The notes under the pieces: generated by a model
Told to the model about the DNA's origin: nothing
Database searches by the model: none
What the model saw: only the letters and a program-made list of their open reading frames with translations
Source of the DNA: Tannerella sp.
GTDB lineage: Bacteria; Bacteroidota; Bacteroidia; Bacteroidales; Tannerellaceae
NCBI GenBank assembly: GCA_031285565.1
Contig: JAITVY010000046.1
Span: 1-64,000 of the forward strand
Reading direction: 5' to 3'
DNA: 64,000 nucleotides
Translations under genes and position numbers: made by a program
Shown: piece by piece, positions 9,043 to 17,730 of the stretch
Layout: each line of letters starts with the position of its first letter
Position numbering within the stretch: position 1 is the first letter of the stretch

Positions 9043-9984
9043 TCATAGCCGTTTAAATTTAAATACGCTTTGTAGATGTATGATGCCACTTTTTGTAGTG
9101 CCAAATTCGGTTTGACGGCTGGCGACATTAAAAGCCTCATAAAATTCCATACGCAATTCATCTTTGTCGACAAGGGTTAATTTGTAGACGGTTTCTTTGC
9201 TGAACGGGGATAATATCAAATCGCAGGAAAATATATAATTGTCTTTTTCCTGTTGTCCCAACACGAAATTTTCATATTTCCAAGAATCATTTTTATCAAT
9301 TTTCAATGATTTGGACGCTTTTAATTCTCCGTCAAATAAGTCTGAGAAATTAATATTAGATTTGAATGAATCGTTTTTTTCAAAGGTCAAGGTAGACGAT
9401 TTTATATCGTTGAATGTAATACCAACATTTTGTAAACCAAATACATCGCCTGGTTGGGTATTTAGCCCGATTTCGCTCAATCCCCATGCCCCTAAAAGAT
9501 ATTGTAATTCCTTATACTGGAAAGGAACAATTATTGCACCTGTTGTATCAATACTGCCAATCTTTCCGTCTAACTCTACTTCTGCCAAACCTTCTGAAAA
9601 GGGTGCGGCTTTGTCGTATTTTATGGAGATTTTTTCTACTCCTGTTTTATCTATAAACCCCCACTTGCCGTTGAGTGATACAAGCGCCAAATCATTGGAG
9701 AAATTTCCTGTAAAGTCATACTTTATCTGAATAATTTCTATTCCCGTTTCGTCGATATAACCATACTTGTTGTTTAATCCAACTACAGCCATACATTCGG
9801 AAAAATCGTTTGCCGTATCCCATTGGGGAGTAATTATCATTTTTCCCAATGTGTCTGCAAACCCCCATTTGCCAGTGCTATTATCTAACATTGGTACTAA
9901 TTTTCCCTGATATTTCTGCCCACACGCAAAAAACATCGCCAAACTAACACTTATTAAAATCGTAATTGCATTTTGTTTGTTCAT
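9043..9984 (-). CDS. WG-repeat lipoprotein
   Basis: Signal/lipobox SLAMFFACGQK; repeated GKWGFADTLGKMIITPQWD / NKYGYIDETGIEIIQIKYD / GKWGFIDKTGVEKISIKYD / GKIGSIDTTGAIIVPFQYK units. Confidence 0.85.
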   Translation of the reverse strand: MNKQNAITILISVSLAMFFACGQKYQGKLVPMLDNSTGKWGFADTLGKMIITPQWDTANDFSECMAVVGLNNKYGYIDETGIEIIQIKYDFTGNFSNDLALVSLNGKWGFIDKTGVEKISIKYDKAAPFSEGLAEVELDGKIGSIDTTGAIIVPFQYKELQYLLGAWGLSEIGLNTQPGDVFGLQNVGITFNDIKSSTLTFEKNDSFKSNINFSDLFDGELKASKSLKIDKNDSWKYENFVLGQQEKDNYIFSCDLILSPFSKETVYKLTLVDKDELRMEFYEAFNVASRQTEFGTTKSGIIHLQSVFKFKRL

Positions 9985-10156
9985 ATTTACTTCTTTTTAT
10001 GCTCCTTTCGGGAGCGGTTTATACTAATTTTCTCCCAATCCCCCGGATCTCAGATCACTAAAGGGTAATTTTGAGACAGTGCTACTTTAAGAAGTTTACC
10101 CTCATTAAAAGTAAAGAACACCGGAGCAAAAATAGCAGATGTTTTATTGCTTATAC

Positions 10157-10174
10157 TACCCCATAAATGGGGTA
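10157..10174. promoter_or_regulatory. Perfect palindrome TACCCCAT-AA-ATGGGGTA, candidate operator
   Basis: 8-bp perfect arms with 2-bp spacer in the non-coding region upstream of the WG-repeat gene. Confidence 0.4.
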
Positions 10175-10277
10175 AATTCATTTATTTCCCTAATTAATTT
10201 GTTAAAAATGTAAGAGGCGAAGAAAACCGGCTGTTTTGTGGGTGGCTAGTATAGGTGTTGAAGTAGGGCTATTCCCA

Positions 10278-12602
10278 TCAATTTGTTCGCATAATTCCCG
10301 TATCGGTATCCGTGTTATTCAGGCGTTTGCTGCCGCTTTTGGCTTTTCGTCCATAGTTGAAGTTCCATGCAAATTTCAGTAGAATCATCCGTGAGAAGTC
10401 ATTGGCATACATGTTCATCTTACTTGAAGCATATATATTCCTGTTTTCAGCATACCGTTTATACTGGTCAGAGAATGGTAACATAATTCCAGCTCCAACC
10501 GTGAACTTGCCTGCATTGTAACTGAGCATGAATAAATGTATTTTTTCACCTCCATTTAGTGATTCTCCTGAAAAACTATCGTATGCACTATATGATTGAA
10601 ATATGCCGGAGAATTTCTTATACATGCCCATTAATTGTAAGCGGTAATAAAAGTTTGTATATGTGTGGCTGTATGAATTACCATTGCTGATGTAATGATT
10701 AACGCCTCCGGTCAATGAAAGCATGAGAATCTTTTTGATAGGTCCGGCAGAGAGTGTTAATTCACTATTCAGCTTTTGCCAGTTTCTATGATTTTCAAAA
10801 CTATGAATGAACAGATTGTTCTCCCTGTATGTGGTTTCCATGATCGGTTTCGGGCTATACATATACGAATTCTGGAAATTCACTCCATAGATTCCTTTTT
10901 TCCAGCTGTATAGCAGGTTTATGTGATAGTTGAGGTTCGGTTTTAAAGCCGGATTACCTCTCATTACCTGTAGTGTATCCATATATTGGTCGACTGCGCT
11001 TATCCTTGAAAGTGAAGGCGATGTGTTGTATACTTCTCCTTTTAAACGTAGGAACATACTTCGGGTAAAATCGTATTGTACCGTAAGTTTTGGTCTGAAA
11101 GTGTAATATGTATAATCGTCTTCATCTTCTTGTTTTGCCCATGAACGCGACAACCCAATGCCAGCTATATAGCTGAACTTATCTTTCTTCCCTGAATATT
11201 CGGCATATATATACGAATCTGCCTGATCCATTTTTGTCAAAGAGTTTACTGTTCCGGTGTAATCATTATTAGCAAATGCCTGTGTATGTTTTATACCGGT
11301 CGTGAGCCGGCTTGCATTTTCGAATGTTTTTTCGTAAATCCCTTCGCCAATGATCGAGTATTTTTTCCCATCGACATCGGAAATGACATCCGTAATGCTT
11401 AATTCATCTTTTGTCTCTTCATATTTTTGATTGAGGTTTGAATGAATATATGTTCCTACTACGTTAAATAGGATTGTTTGTTTATTTTTCAGGGAATGAG
11501 AGTAATACAAGTCGATGGATGGTATATGCTGGCGTGTGTCGGTTCCCTGGTGTACGAATGTGATATCGTCAGGGTGTTGAGCTATATATCGTTGTGATTG
11601 CCTCATCTTATCATCTTCCGTAAAAGAATAGCGTACAGTGGCATTGAAATAATATGTATCGTTTTCTAACAGGTTATAATTGATATTTATGTTGTGGGAG
11701 TTTTCTGATAAATTTCCGGGCGAACCTTTATCAAACCGTTGCAGGCTGCTGCCATCTGAAAAATTAAATGTACGTTCTTCGTCTCCCCAGACTTTTGTGG
11801 GATTACGGTAACGGATTGAATAGTTCAGTCCGAACTCCGATTTTTTATAATTGAATTTAGCTGCTATCTGATCATCCCCGAAACTGGTTGTTACTGCATT
11901 ACCTAAATCCATGCTAACGGAACCTCCGGCAATTTTGCGTTTCAGGATATAGTTAATAACCACATCTGCATCTCCGTAACGCACTCCGGGATTGTCAAGG
12001 TATTCTATGCGGATTACTTCATAGGGTTGGATCGCCCGTATATCCGGCATGTTAACAATTACTCCATTGATACAGAATGCCACACTCTCATCACCCGGCA
12101 GGGATACTTCATTCATGATCGGGTTAACTGTCAGACGGGGCAATTGCATGGTTGTTAGGAGATTTATCCCATTGCTGGAATTGGCTTTTTGCTGGTCGGT
12201 GACGAAAATGATTAACCGGTCGGCTTTATTTGTTATGTTGGATGCCGTAACAGTAACCGTTTCTAACTGGTTATTTTCTTCCGTCATAAAGATATCTCCG
12301 ATATCAATCGGTTTGCTTAATCCGTTTAAGGAGATAGCCTGTGTGGTAAAACCTAAATAGGATGCTATAAGCAGATAATCTCCTGATGGGATATTTTTTA
12401 GTAGAAAATGCCCTTTCTGGTCGGTAGTTGTACCGGTAACAAATACGGAATCGGCTGTACTTAGTGTTATGTTGGCAAACTCCAGTGGATTTGCATTCTC
12501 TTCATGTATAACACGTCCTGATATCTGGTGTTGTGCATATGTATTTGTTACTCCGCATAAACAAATCAGATAGATTATAAATTTTATTCCTGACTTTCTC
12601 AT
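10278..12602 (-). CDS. Outer-membrane beta-barrel / TonB-receptor-like protein with carboxypeptidase-regulatory-like N-domain
   Basis: MRKSGIKFIIYLICLCGVTNTYAQ signal; HQISGRVIHEENANPLEFANITLSTADSVFVTGTTTDQKGHFLLKNI (CarboxypepD_reg); long C-terminal beta-barrel. Supplied ORF starts at 12695; 12602 fits the signal peptide. Confidence 0.8.
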   Translation of the reverse strand: MRKSGIKFIIYLICLCGVTNTYAQHQISGRVIHEENANPLEFANITLSTADSVFVTGTTTDQKGHFLLKNIPSGDYLLIASYLGFTTQAISLNGLSKPIDIGDIFMTEENNQLETVTVTASNITNKADRLIIFVTDQQKANSSNGINLLTTMQLPRLTVNPIMNEVSLPGDESVAFCINGVIVNMPDIRAIQPYEVIRIEYLDNPGVRYGDADVVINYILKRKIAGGSVSMDLGNAVTTSFGDDQIAAKFNYKKSEFGLNYSIRYRNPTKVWGDEERTFNFSDGSSLQRFDKGSPGNLSENSHNININYNLLENDTYYFNATVRYSFTEDDKMRQSQRYIAQHPDDITFVHQGTDTRQHIPSIDLYYSHSLKNKQTILFNVVGTYIHSNLNQKYEETKDELSITDVISDVDGKKYSIIGEGIYEKTFENASRLTTGIKHTQAFANNDYTGTVNSLTKMDQADSYIYAEYSGKKDKFSYIAGIGLSRSWAKQEDEDDYTYYTFRPKLTVQYDFTRSMFLRLKGEVYNTSPSLSRISAVDQYMDTLQVMRGNPALKPNLNYHINLLYSWKKGIYGVNFQNSYMYSPKPIMETTYRENNLFIHSFENHRNWQKLNSELTLSAGPIKKILMLSLTGGVNHYISNGNSYSHTYTNFYYRLQLMGMYKKFSGIFQSYSAYDSFSGESLNGGEKIHLFMLSYNAGKFTVGAGIMLPFSDQYKRYAENRNIYASSKMNMYANDFSRMILLKFAWNFNYGRKAKSGSKRLNNTDTDTGIMRTN

Positions 12603-12773
12603 AATTCTAACTTTTAAATTTATTGTTCCTGGTATGATAAAGTTAGGCCGGAAAAAGCCGGAGAGGCTTTTATTTATATGGACAGAGGTGGACAATTGAT
12701 GGTGTGAAATCGATTGAAATATAGTTGATTAGTGTCTTTAGCGCTGAGCCAATGTGGACATTTTATTTCACCG

Positions 12774-14588
12774 TTAGTTCCAAAGGTAAATTTCAAGCGG
12801 TTGTTCTTTCCGGATCTCGTCCGGACGTTGTTGATTCATCTTTTCTTTGATCCGTTGTTTGCGTTTCGTAACCGACGAAGGTGAAATACCCATTAACAAA
12901 GCAATCACCGAAGTGGAAAGGCGTAATTTGATAAGACATGCATAGCGTATATCTTCTTCGGTCAATGAGGGAAAGTCTGTATGTAAACGATAGGAAAAGC
13001 CATCAAACAGTTGATTAACGGCATGGATGATTTCCGGCCATTGCGATTCTTCGATATAGCGGGGTTTTTTGCTTAATTGGTCAAGTACTGTAGTATGGGT
13101 AATTAATTGAGCGGTAAGAAAGCGTTCGCGTTCCTGTAGCCTGGCATTTTCTTCAGTTAGCATTCCTGAGCTATATAATTCCTGGTCTTTTTGATCGATA
13201 GATTTAGTGTACTGTTCAATCTCGGTATGTAGTAAATCGTTTTTTTGTTTTAGCCTTTCATTTTCTCCGATAAGCTGGTCTATTTCTTCCTTTAAGTCAT
13301 CGTTTTCATTGACCTGTGTGGATAATGACCGGATTAATTCCTCATTTCTGGTAATGGTAGCTTCATTTTCGGCTAACTGAATGGTATGCCGGTGTAACTG
13401 TTCTTTTGCCTTTTGGATAGTACGTTCTTTTTTTAGCAATTTTCGTTGATAAATATAAATGATTACAGCGATGACAATTAATACTATTATACCAAGCCAT
13501 AAGAAACGTTGTCGCAGTTTACCACGTTCGATATCAAGCGTCAGATTTTCTTTGAGGAGTTTGTTTTGCACAAATTGTCGTTCGCGGTCAACTTTAATCA
13601 TATTGCGGCTGTATTGTAGTACATTGTCGACGCCTTCTACATTATAAACATTAAAGGGCTTTCCTTCTTTAGCATCAATGACGGATTGAAATATTTGAAG
13701 GACTAAGTTGATAACATATATTTCTTCAGGAACCTGGAACCTGTATTTTTCAATAATAGGATAGAACTGGTTAATACATGCTTTTGCAGAATCATATTCG
13801 TGCATATTAATCCAGGTACTTATATAATTCAACTTGAATTCATTTCCAACAGGTATGTTTGATTCTGTTGTGCGTAAAACCGATAATGCCTCTTTACTTT
13901 TCCCCCGGGAGTTTAGCGCTTCAACATATTGCCTTGTTATATAAAACTCCAATGGATCATGTAATTTCTGTGCTAACAATCTTCCATCGTGTGCATATTT
14001 ATAAATAGAATCGGGTTCCTGTAATTGTTGAAATAATCTTGTTAAAAGTAGGTAACCGGAAACATTATCTTTGCTTACATATTCTTTTGTTATTTGAAGC
14101 AAATTTTCTGTTCGTTGTCTGTCTTTCAGGATGTCGTATTGTAATAAAAAATTCGCTATATTTAAAATTTTTGCTGTATCCTTTTGTATTACCGCAATCT
14201 GTAAGGCTTTATTAAATAAGGAATCTTGAATAGCAGCTTTTTCTGTCCAACTTACTTGTCCTGCTGCAAGCAAATATGTTTCTAATAAACGAGGGGATGC
14301 TGTTCTATTATAGTAATCCAATGAGAAAAAGATCAGGCTGTCATTTACCAGGCTTCGCTGTTGCTTTTGATGTGCTTTGGTTAGCCAGAAAGCATAATCA
14401 GCCTTACCGGCATCGGATAATGCCAGGGGATCTACTTTTTCTTCCAGCAATGTTGCGAGGCTATCAGGATTATTCAGGAACAATTGCTCCATCACCGCTT
14501 CTTCCGGCATATCCGAATACATGGTAGGCTGGCAGGCAATCAGTATAAATGAAATACCTATGATGCAGTAGTAAATTTTTTTTCCCAT
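12774..14588 (-). CDS. Membrane-anchored TPR / coiled-coil / HTH transcriptional regulator
   Basis: N-terminal lipobox-like IISFILIACQP; TPR-like region; TM helix FLWLGIIVLIVIAVIIYIYQ; coiled coil; C-terminal LuxR-like HTH (LTEEDIRYACLIKLRLSTSVIALLMGISPSSVTKRKQRIKEKM). Confidence 0.8.
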   Translation of the reverse strand: MGKKIYYCIIGISFILIACQPTMYSDMPEEAVMEQLFLNNPDSLATLLEEKVDPLALSDAGKADYAFWLTKAHQKQQRSLVNDSLIFFSLDYYNRTASPRLLETYLLAAGQVSWTEKAAIQDSLFNKALQIAVIQKDTAKILNIANFLLQYDILKDRQRTENLLQITKEYVSKDNVSGYLLLTRLFQQLQEPDSIYKYAHDGRLLAQKLHDPLEFYITRQYVEALNSRGKSKEALSVLRTTESNIPVGNEFKLNYISTWINMHEYDSAKACINQFYPIIEKYRFQVPEEIYVINLVLQIFQSVIDAKEGKPFNVYNVEGVDNVLQYSRNMIKVDRERQFVQNKLLKENLTLDIERGKLRQRFLWLGIIVLIVIAVIIYIYQRKLLKKERTIQKAKEQLHRHTIQLAENEATITRNEELIRSLSTQVNENDDLKEEIDQLIGENERLKQKNDLLHTEIEQYTKSIDQKDQELYSSGMLTEENARLQERERFLTAQLITHTTVLDQLSKKPRYIEESQWPEIIHAVNQLFDGFSYRLHTDFPSLTEEDIRYACLIKLRLSTSVIALLMGISPSSVTKRKQRIKEKMNQQRPDEIRKEQPLEIYLWN

Positions 14589-14656
14589 TACAAATGGATC
14601 ATATTAATCAGGAATAAAGGATATTATCGCTTGCTACCTTCAACTTCATTGGTCAT

Positions 14657-15670
14657 TTATTTCCCAAACGATATGCCCATCCGTTCTCCCTGGGTAATTA
14701 AATCGTGTTCGGGATCTACTAATTTTAGTTTTCCGGCAACTTCACTGAGTGGGAGTGACGTGATTTTCTCTTCTTTCAGGCAGACCATTTGACCGAATTG
14801 TTTATTTGCGATCAATTCTGTTGCATGACTTCCAAGGCGGGTAGCCAGATTGCGGTCGAAAGGAGAGGGGCTTCCTCCTCGCTGAATATAACCCAAAACG
14901 GTTTCACGTGTTTCAATACCGGTTGCTTCTTCAATGGCATGTGAAATATAATCAGCCGGGCGTTTTGAGGAACCTGTTTTTATTCCTTCTGCTACAACAA
15001 CAATTGAACTGGGTTTCCCTCGTTTTGAACGATTCAGGATTGCCTCATTCACCTTATTGATATCGAATTCAATCTCGGGAATCAGAATTACATCTGCACC
15101 TCCGGCCATACCTGCATATAATGCAATCCATCCGGCATGGTGTCCCATGACTTCGACAACCATCACACGTTTGTGGGAACTGGCGGTAGAATGCAAACGG
15201 TCAATAGCATCTGTAGCGATATTGACCGCAGTATCAAATCCAAACGTAATATCGGTACCCCAAACATCATTGTCAATAGTCTTAGGGATTCCGATTACGT
15301 TTAACCCCATTTCCGAAAAACGATTCGCTGTTTTTTGCGTACCGTTACCTCCGATACAAACCATACAATCTAAACCTAGTTCAATATAATTTTGCCGGAT
15401 TACCAGTGGTTTATTTATATCTCCGGGCTCTGACTTCTTTTTGAAGGGTTTCTCGCGTGAAGTTCCTAAAATCGTTCCACCCAGGTTTAAAATTCCGGAA
15501 AGTTTGCCCTCGTCAAGTACTTCAATGTCTTTATTTAGTAATCCGGTAAAACCATTGTGAATACCAATAACTTCCATTCCATAGTGCCAGATCGCAGTTT
15601 TCCCAACCCCGCGAATGGCTGCATTAATACCCGGACTGTCTCCTCCGGCAGATAGTATTCCTATTTTCAT
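14657..15670 (-). CDS. pfkA: ATP-dependent 6-phosphofructokinase
   Basis: MKIGILSAGGDSPGINAAIRG; GGNGTQ; PKTIDNDVWGTDITFGFDTA; VVEVMGHHAGWIAL; GYIQRGGSPSPFDR. Confidence 0.95.
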   Translation of the reverse strand: MKIGILSAGGDSPGINAAIRGVGKTAIWHYGMEVIGIHNGFTGLLNKDIEVLDEGKLSGILNLGGTILGTSREKPFKKKSEPGDINKPLVIRQNYIELGLDCMVCIGGNGTQKTANRFSEMGLNVIGIPKTIDNDVWGTDITFGFDTAVNIATDAIDRLHSTASSHKRVMVVEVMGHHAGWIALYAGMAGGADVILIPEIEFDINKVNEAILNRSKRGKPSSIVVVAEGIKTGSSKRPADYISHAIEEATGIETRETVLGYIQRGGSPSPFDRNLATRLGSHATELIANKQFGQMVCLKEEKITSLPLSEVAGKLKLVDPEHDLITQGERMGISFGK

Positions 15671-15733
15671 ATGATATGTAATTTATTACAAAGATAAAAA
15701 ATATCTATATTTGCTTTTAGAAAAAAGAGATCA

Positions 15734-16243
15734 ATGACAAAGATTATTCTTATAACCGGTGGTCAACGCTCCGGAAAAAGTCGTTATGCAGAGCAAAGAG
15801 CGCTATCATTGTCGGATTGTCCTGTTTACCTGGCAACTGCCCGTATCTGGGATGAAGAATTCCGGCAACGTGTATTGCGGCATCAGGCAGATCGGGGATC
15901 GCAATGGGAGAATATTGAAGAGGAAAAAGAACTGTGCAGGCATAATTTTACCGGACGAACTGTTCTGGTGGATTGTGTGACCCTCTGGAGTACGAACTTT
16001 TTCTTTGATTTACAATCAGATGTAGAGCAATCACTTCAGGCTGTGAAACATGAATTAGACTGTTTGACGTTGCAAGATGCTACATTTTTGTTTGTTACCA
16101 ATGAAATTGGAATGGGTGAGACACCAGCAAACGAACTTCAACGAAAATTTACGGATTTGCAAGGTTGGGTGAACCAGTATATTGCTTCCAAAGCTGATGA
16201 AGTTCTTTTGATGGTAAGTGGCATTCCAGTTCGGATAAAGTAA
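15734..16243 (+). CDS. cobU: Bifunctional adenosylcobinamide kinase / adenosylcobinamide-phosphate guanylyltransferase
   Basis: ITGGQRSGKSRYAEQRAL P-loop; VYLATARIWDEEFRQRVLRHQADRG; VDCVTLW; FVTNEIGMGETPANELQRKFTDLQGWVNQYIA. Confidence 0.92.
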   Translation: MTKIILITGGQRSGKSRYAEQRALSLSDCPVYLATARIWDEEFRQRVLRHQADRGSQWENIEEEKELCRHNFTGRTVLVDCVTLWSTNFFFDLQSDVEQSLQAVKHELDCLTLQDATFLFVTNEIGMGETPANELQRKFTDLQGWVNQYIASKADEVLLMVSGIPVRIK

Positions 16244-16458
16244 CAAGTTAATTGAATATTGAATTGGAGCGAAGCGGAAATCGGCCATAGTCAAAGTGGA
16301 AAATTGAAAATGAAAGAGACGGTAAAAGGAGCACTAGTTTGGAAACTAGCCCCGGCAAGAGACGCAGGGAACGCTTCTTTTGATAATTCTGTAGATTATG
16401 AGATTTTGTGAACATTGAACTTTTAGTATATTAGTATTGTTTTATAATAAAAATAATT

Positions 16459-17358
16459 ATGGCCTATATTGATTACTACAAAGTCTTGGGAGTCAATAAA
16501 GATGCATCTCAAGACGAGATCAAAAAAGCATACAAGAAATTAGCCCGGAAATGCCATCCTGACCTGAATCCGAATGATCAGAATGCGCATCAGAAATTCC
16601 AGGAGATTAACGAAGCTAATGAGGTTCTCAGTGATCCTGAGAAGCGGAAGAAGTATGACCAGTATGGAGAGCACTGGAAACATGCAGACCAGTTTGAGGC
16701 GCAGCAGCAACAGCAGCAGCAATACGGACAACCATTTGGTGGTTCCGGAGGTGGTTCGTCCTGGTATTCGAGTGATGGTGGGGAATTCTCTGACTTTTTT
16801 GAATCATTGTTTGGTTCGCGAAGAGGCGCGAAAAGTCGTACCCATGGTTTCAGGGGGCAGGATTATAATGCCGAATTACACTTATCGCTGACGGATGCGG
16901 CCAAAACACATAAACAGGTCATTACGGTTAACGGGAAGAATCTCCGGATAACGGTGCCGGCAGGTATAGCCAATGGACAAACCATTAAGTTGAAAGGGCA
17001 AGGTGGTGAAGGAATGGAAGGCGGCCAAAACGGCGATTTGTATATCACATTTATTATTGCCGAAGATGCCCGGTTTAAACGGGTAGATAACGATTTGTAT
17101 ACGACTGCTCCTTTAGATTTGTATACTGCTATTTTGGGAGGTGAACAGATTGTAGAAACAATGGATGGAAAAGTAAAAATGAAAGTGGCGCCCGGGACAC
17201 AAAATAATACAAAAGTCCGTCTGAAGGGTAAAGGTTTTCCTATCTATAAGAAAGAGGATCATTTTGGTGATTTAATTATCACTTATTCTGTTGAGATTCC
17301 TACAAATCTGACTGATAAGCAAAAGGAATTATTCAGGGAAATTAAAAGTCTTAATTAA
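16459..17358 (+). CDS. cbpA: DnaJ-class co-chaperone / curved-DNA-binding protein
   Basis: J domain [35 protein letters not shown]-rich linker; DnaJ C-terminal domain; followed by a cbpM-like gene. Confidence 0.9.
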   Translation: MAYIDYYKVLGVNKDASQDEIKKAYKKLARKCHPDLNPNDQNAHQKFQEINEANEVLSDPEKRKKYDQYGEHWKHADQFEAQQQQQQQYGQPFGGSGGGSSWYSSDGGEFSDFFESLFGSRRGAKSRTHGFRGQDYNAELHLSLTDAAKTHKQVITVNGKNLRITVPAGIANGQTIKLKGQGGEGMEGGQNGDLYITFIIAEDARFKRVDNDLYTTAPLDLYTAILGGEQIVETMDGKVKMKVAPGTQNNTKVRLKGKGFPIYKKEDHFGDLIITYSVEIPTNLTDKQKELFREIKSLN

Positions 17359-17370
17359 AAACAGATCATT

Positions 17371-17670
17371 ATGGAAGCAGATTTAATTATCATCAATGAA
17401 TATTGCCGGAAGATTAATTTAGAACCTTCGTTTTTTGATTTGCTCGAAGAAAACGATCTGATCACTATTTTTATAGAAGAAGGTGAGCGGTATTTTCCTT
17501 CTTCAGAATTGAATGCCCTGGAGAAATATATACGCTTATATTACGACTTATCCATTAATATGGAGGGCATTGATGTGATCCGGAATTTACAAAACCGGAT
17601 ACAGGCATTAGAAGACCGGATTAACCTTTTACGTCAGCGGCTTAAGATCTATGAGTCGGATGTGTTTTAA
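17371..17670 (+). CDS. cbpM: CbpM-like chaperone modulator (MerR-type)
   Basis: 99 aa, 12 nt after cbpA; IINEYCRKINLEPSFFDLLEENDLI … IRLYYDLSINMEGIDVIRNLQNRIQALEDRINLLRQRL. Confidence 0.8.
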   Translation: MEADLIIINEYCRKINLEPSFFDLLEENDLITIFIEEGERYFPSSELNALEKYIRLYYDLSINMEGIDVIRNLQNRIQALEDRINLLRQRLKIYESDVF

Positions 17671-17682
17671 AATCGAATTAAA

Positions 17683-17722
17683 TTAAATAATAAAGGAGCT
17701 TTAAAGCCCCTTTATTATTTAA
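17683..17722. terminator. Bidirectional intrinsic terminator between convergent cbpM and susD genes
   Basis: TTAAATAATAAAGG…CCTTTATTATTTAA perfect arms with A/T tracts on both sides. Confidence 0.85.
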
Positions 17723-17730
17723 TTCTCTTA

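Noticed and set aside
8891-9115. Plus-strand ORF MIPPGIRCLFRGYPDYSG… as a gene
   Set aside because: Its sequence is the antisense of the TPR-HTH regulator relic plus palindromes and the 3' end of the WG gene; not a coding signal.
16300-16380. Possible tRNA-Ser-like anticodon arm (ctagtttggaaactag) after cobU
   Set aside because: No acceptor stem, D-arm or GGTTCGAATCC T-arm could be placed; kept only as a low-interest repeat/RNA candidate.
16250-16400. Cobalamin riboswitch near cobU
   Set aside because: The block lies downstream of cobU and lacks the B12-box (AGYCAGGAGACCTGCC-like) sequence.
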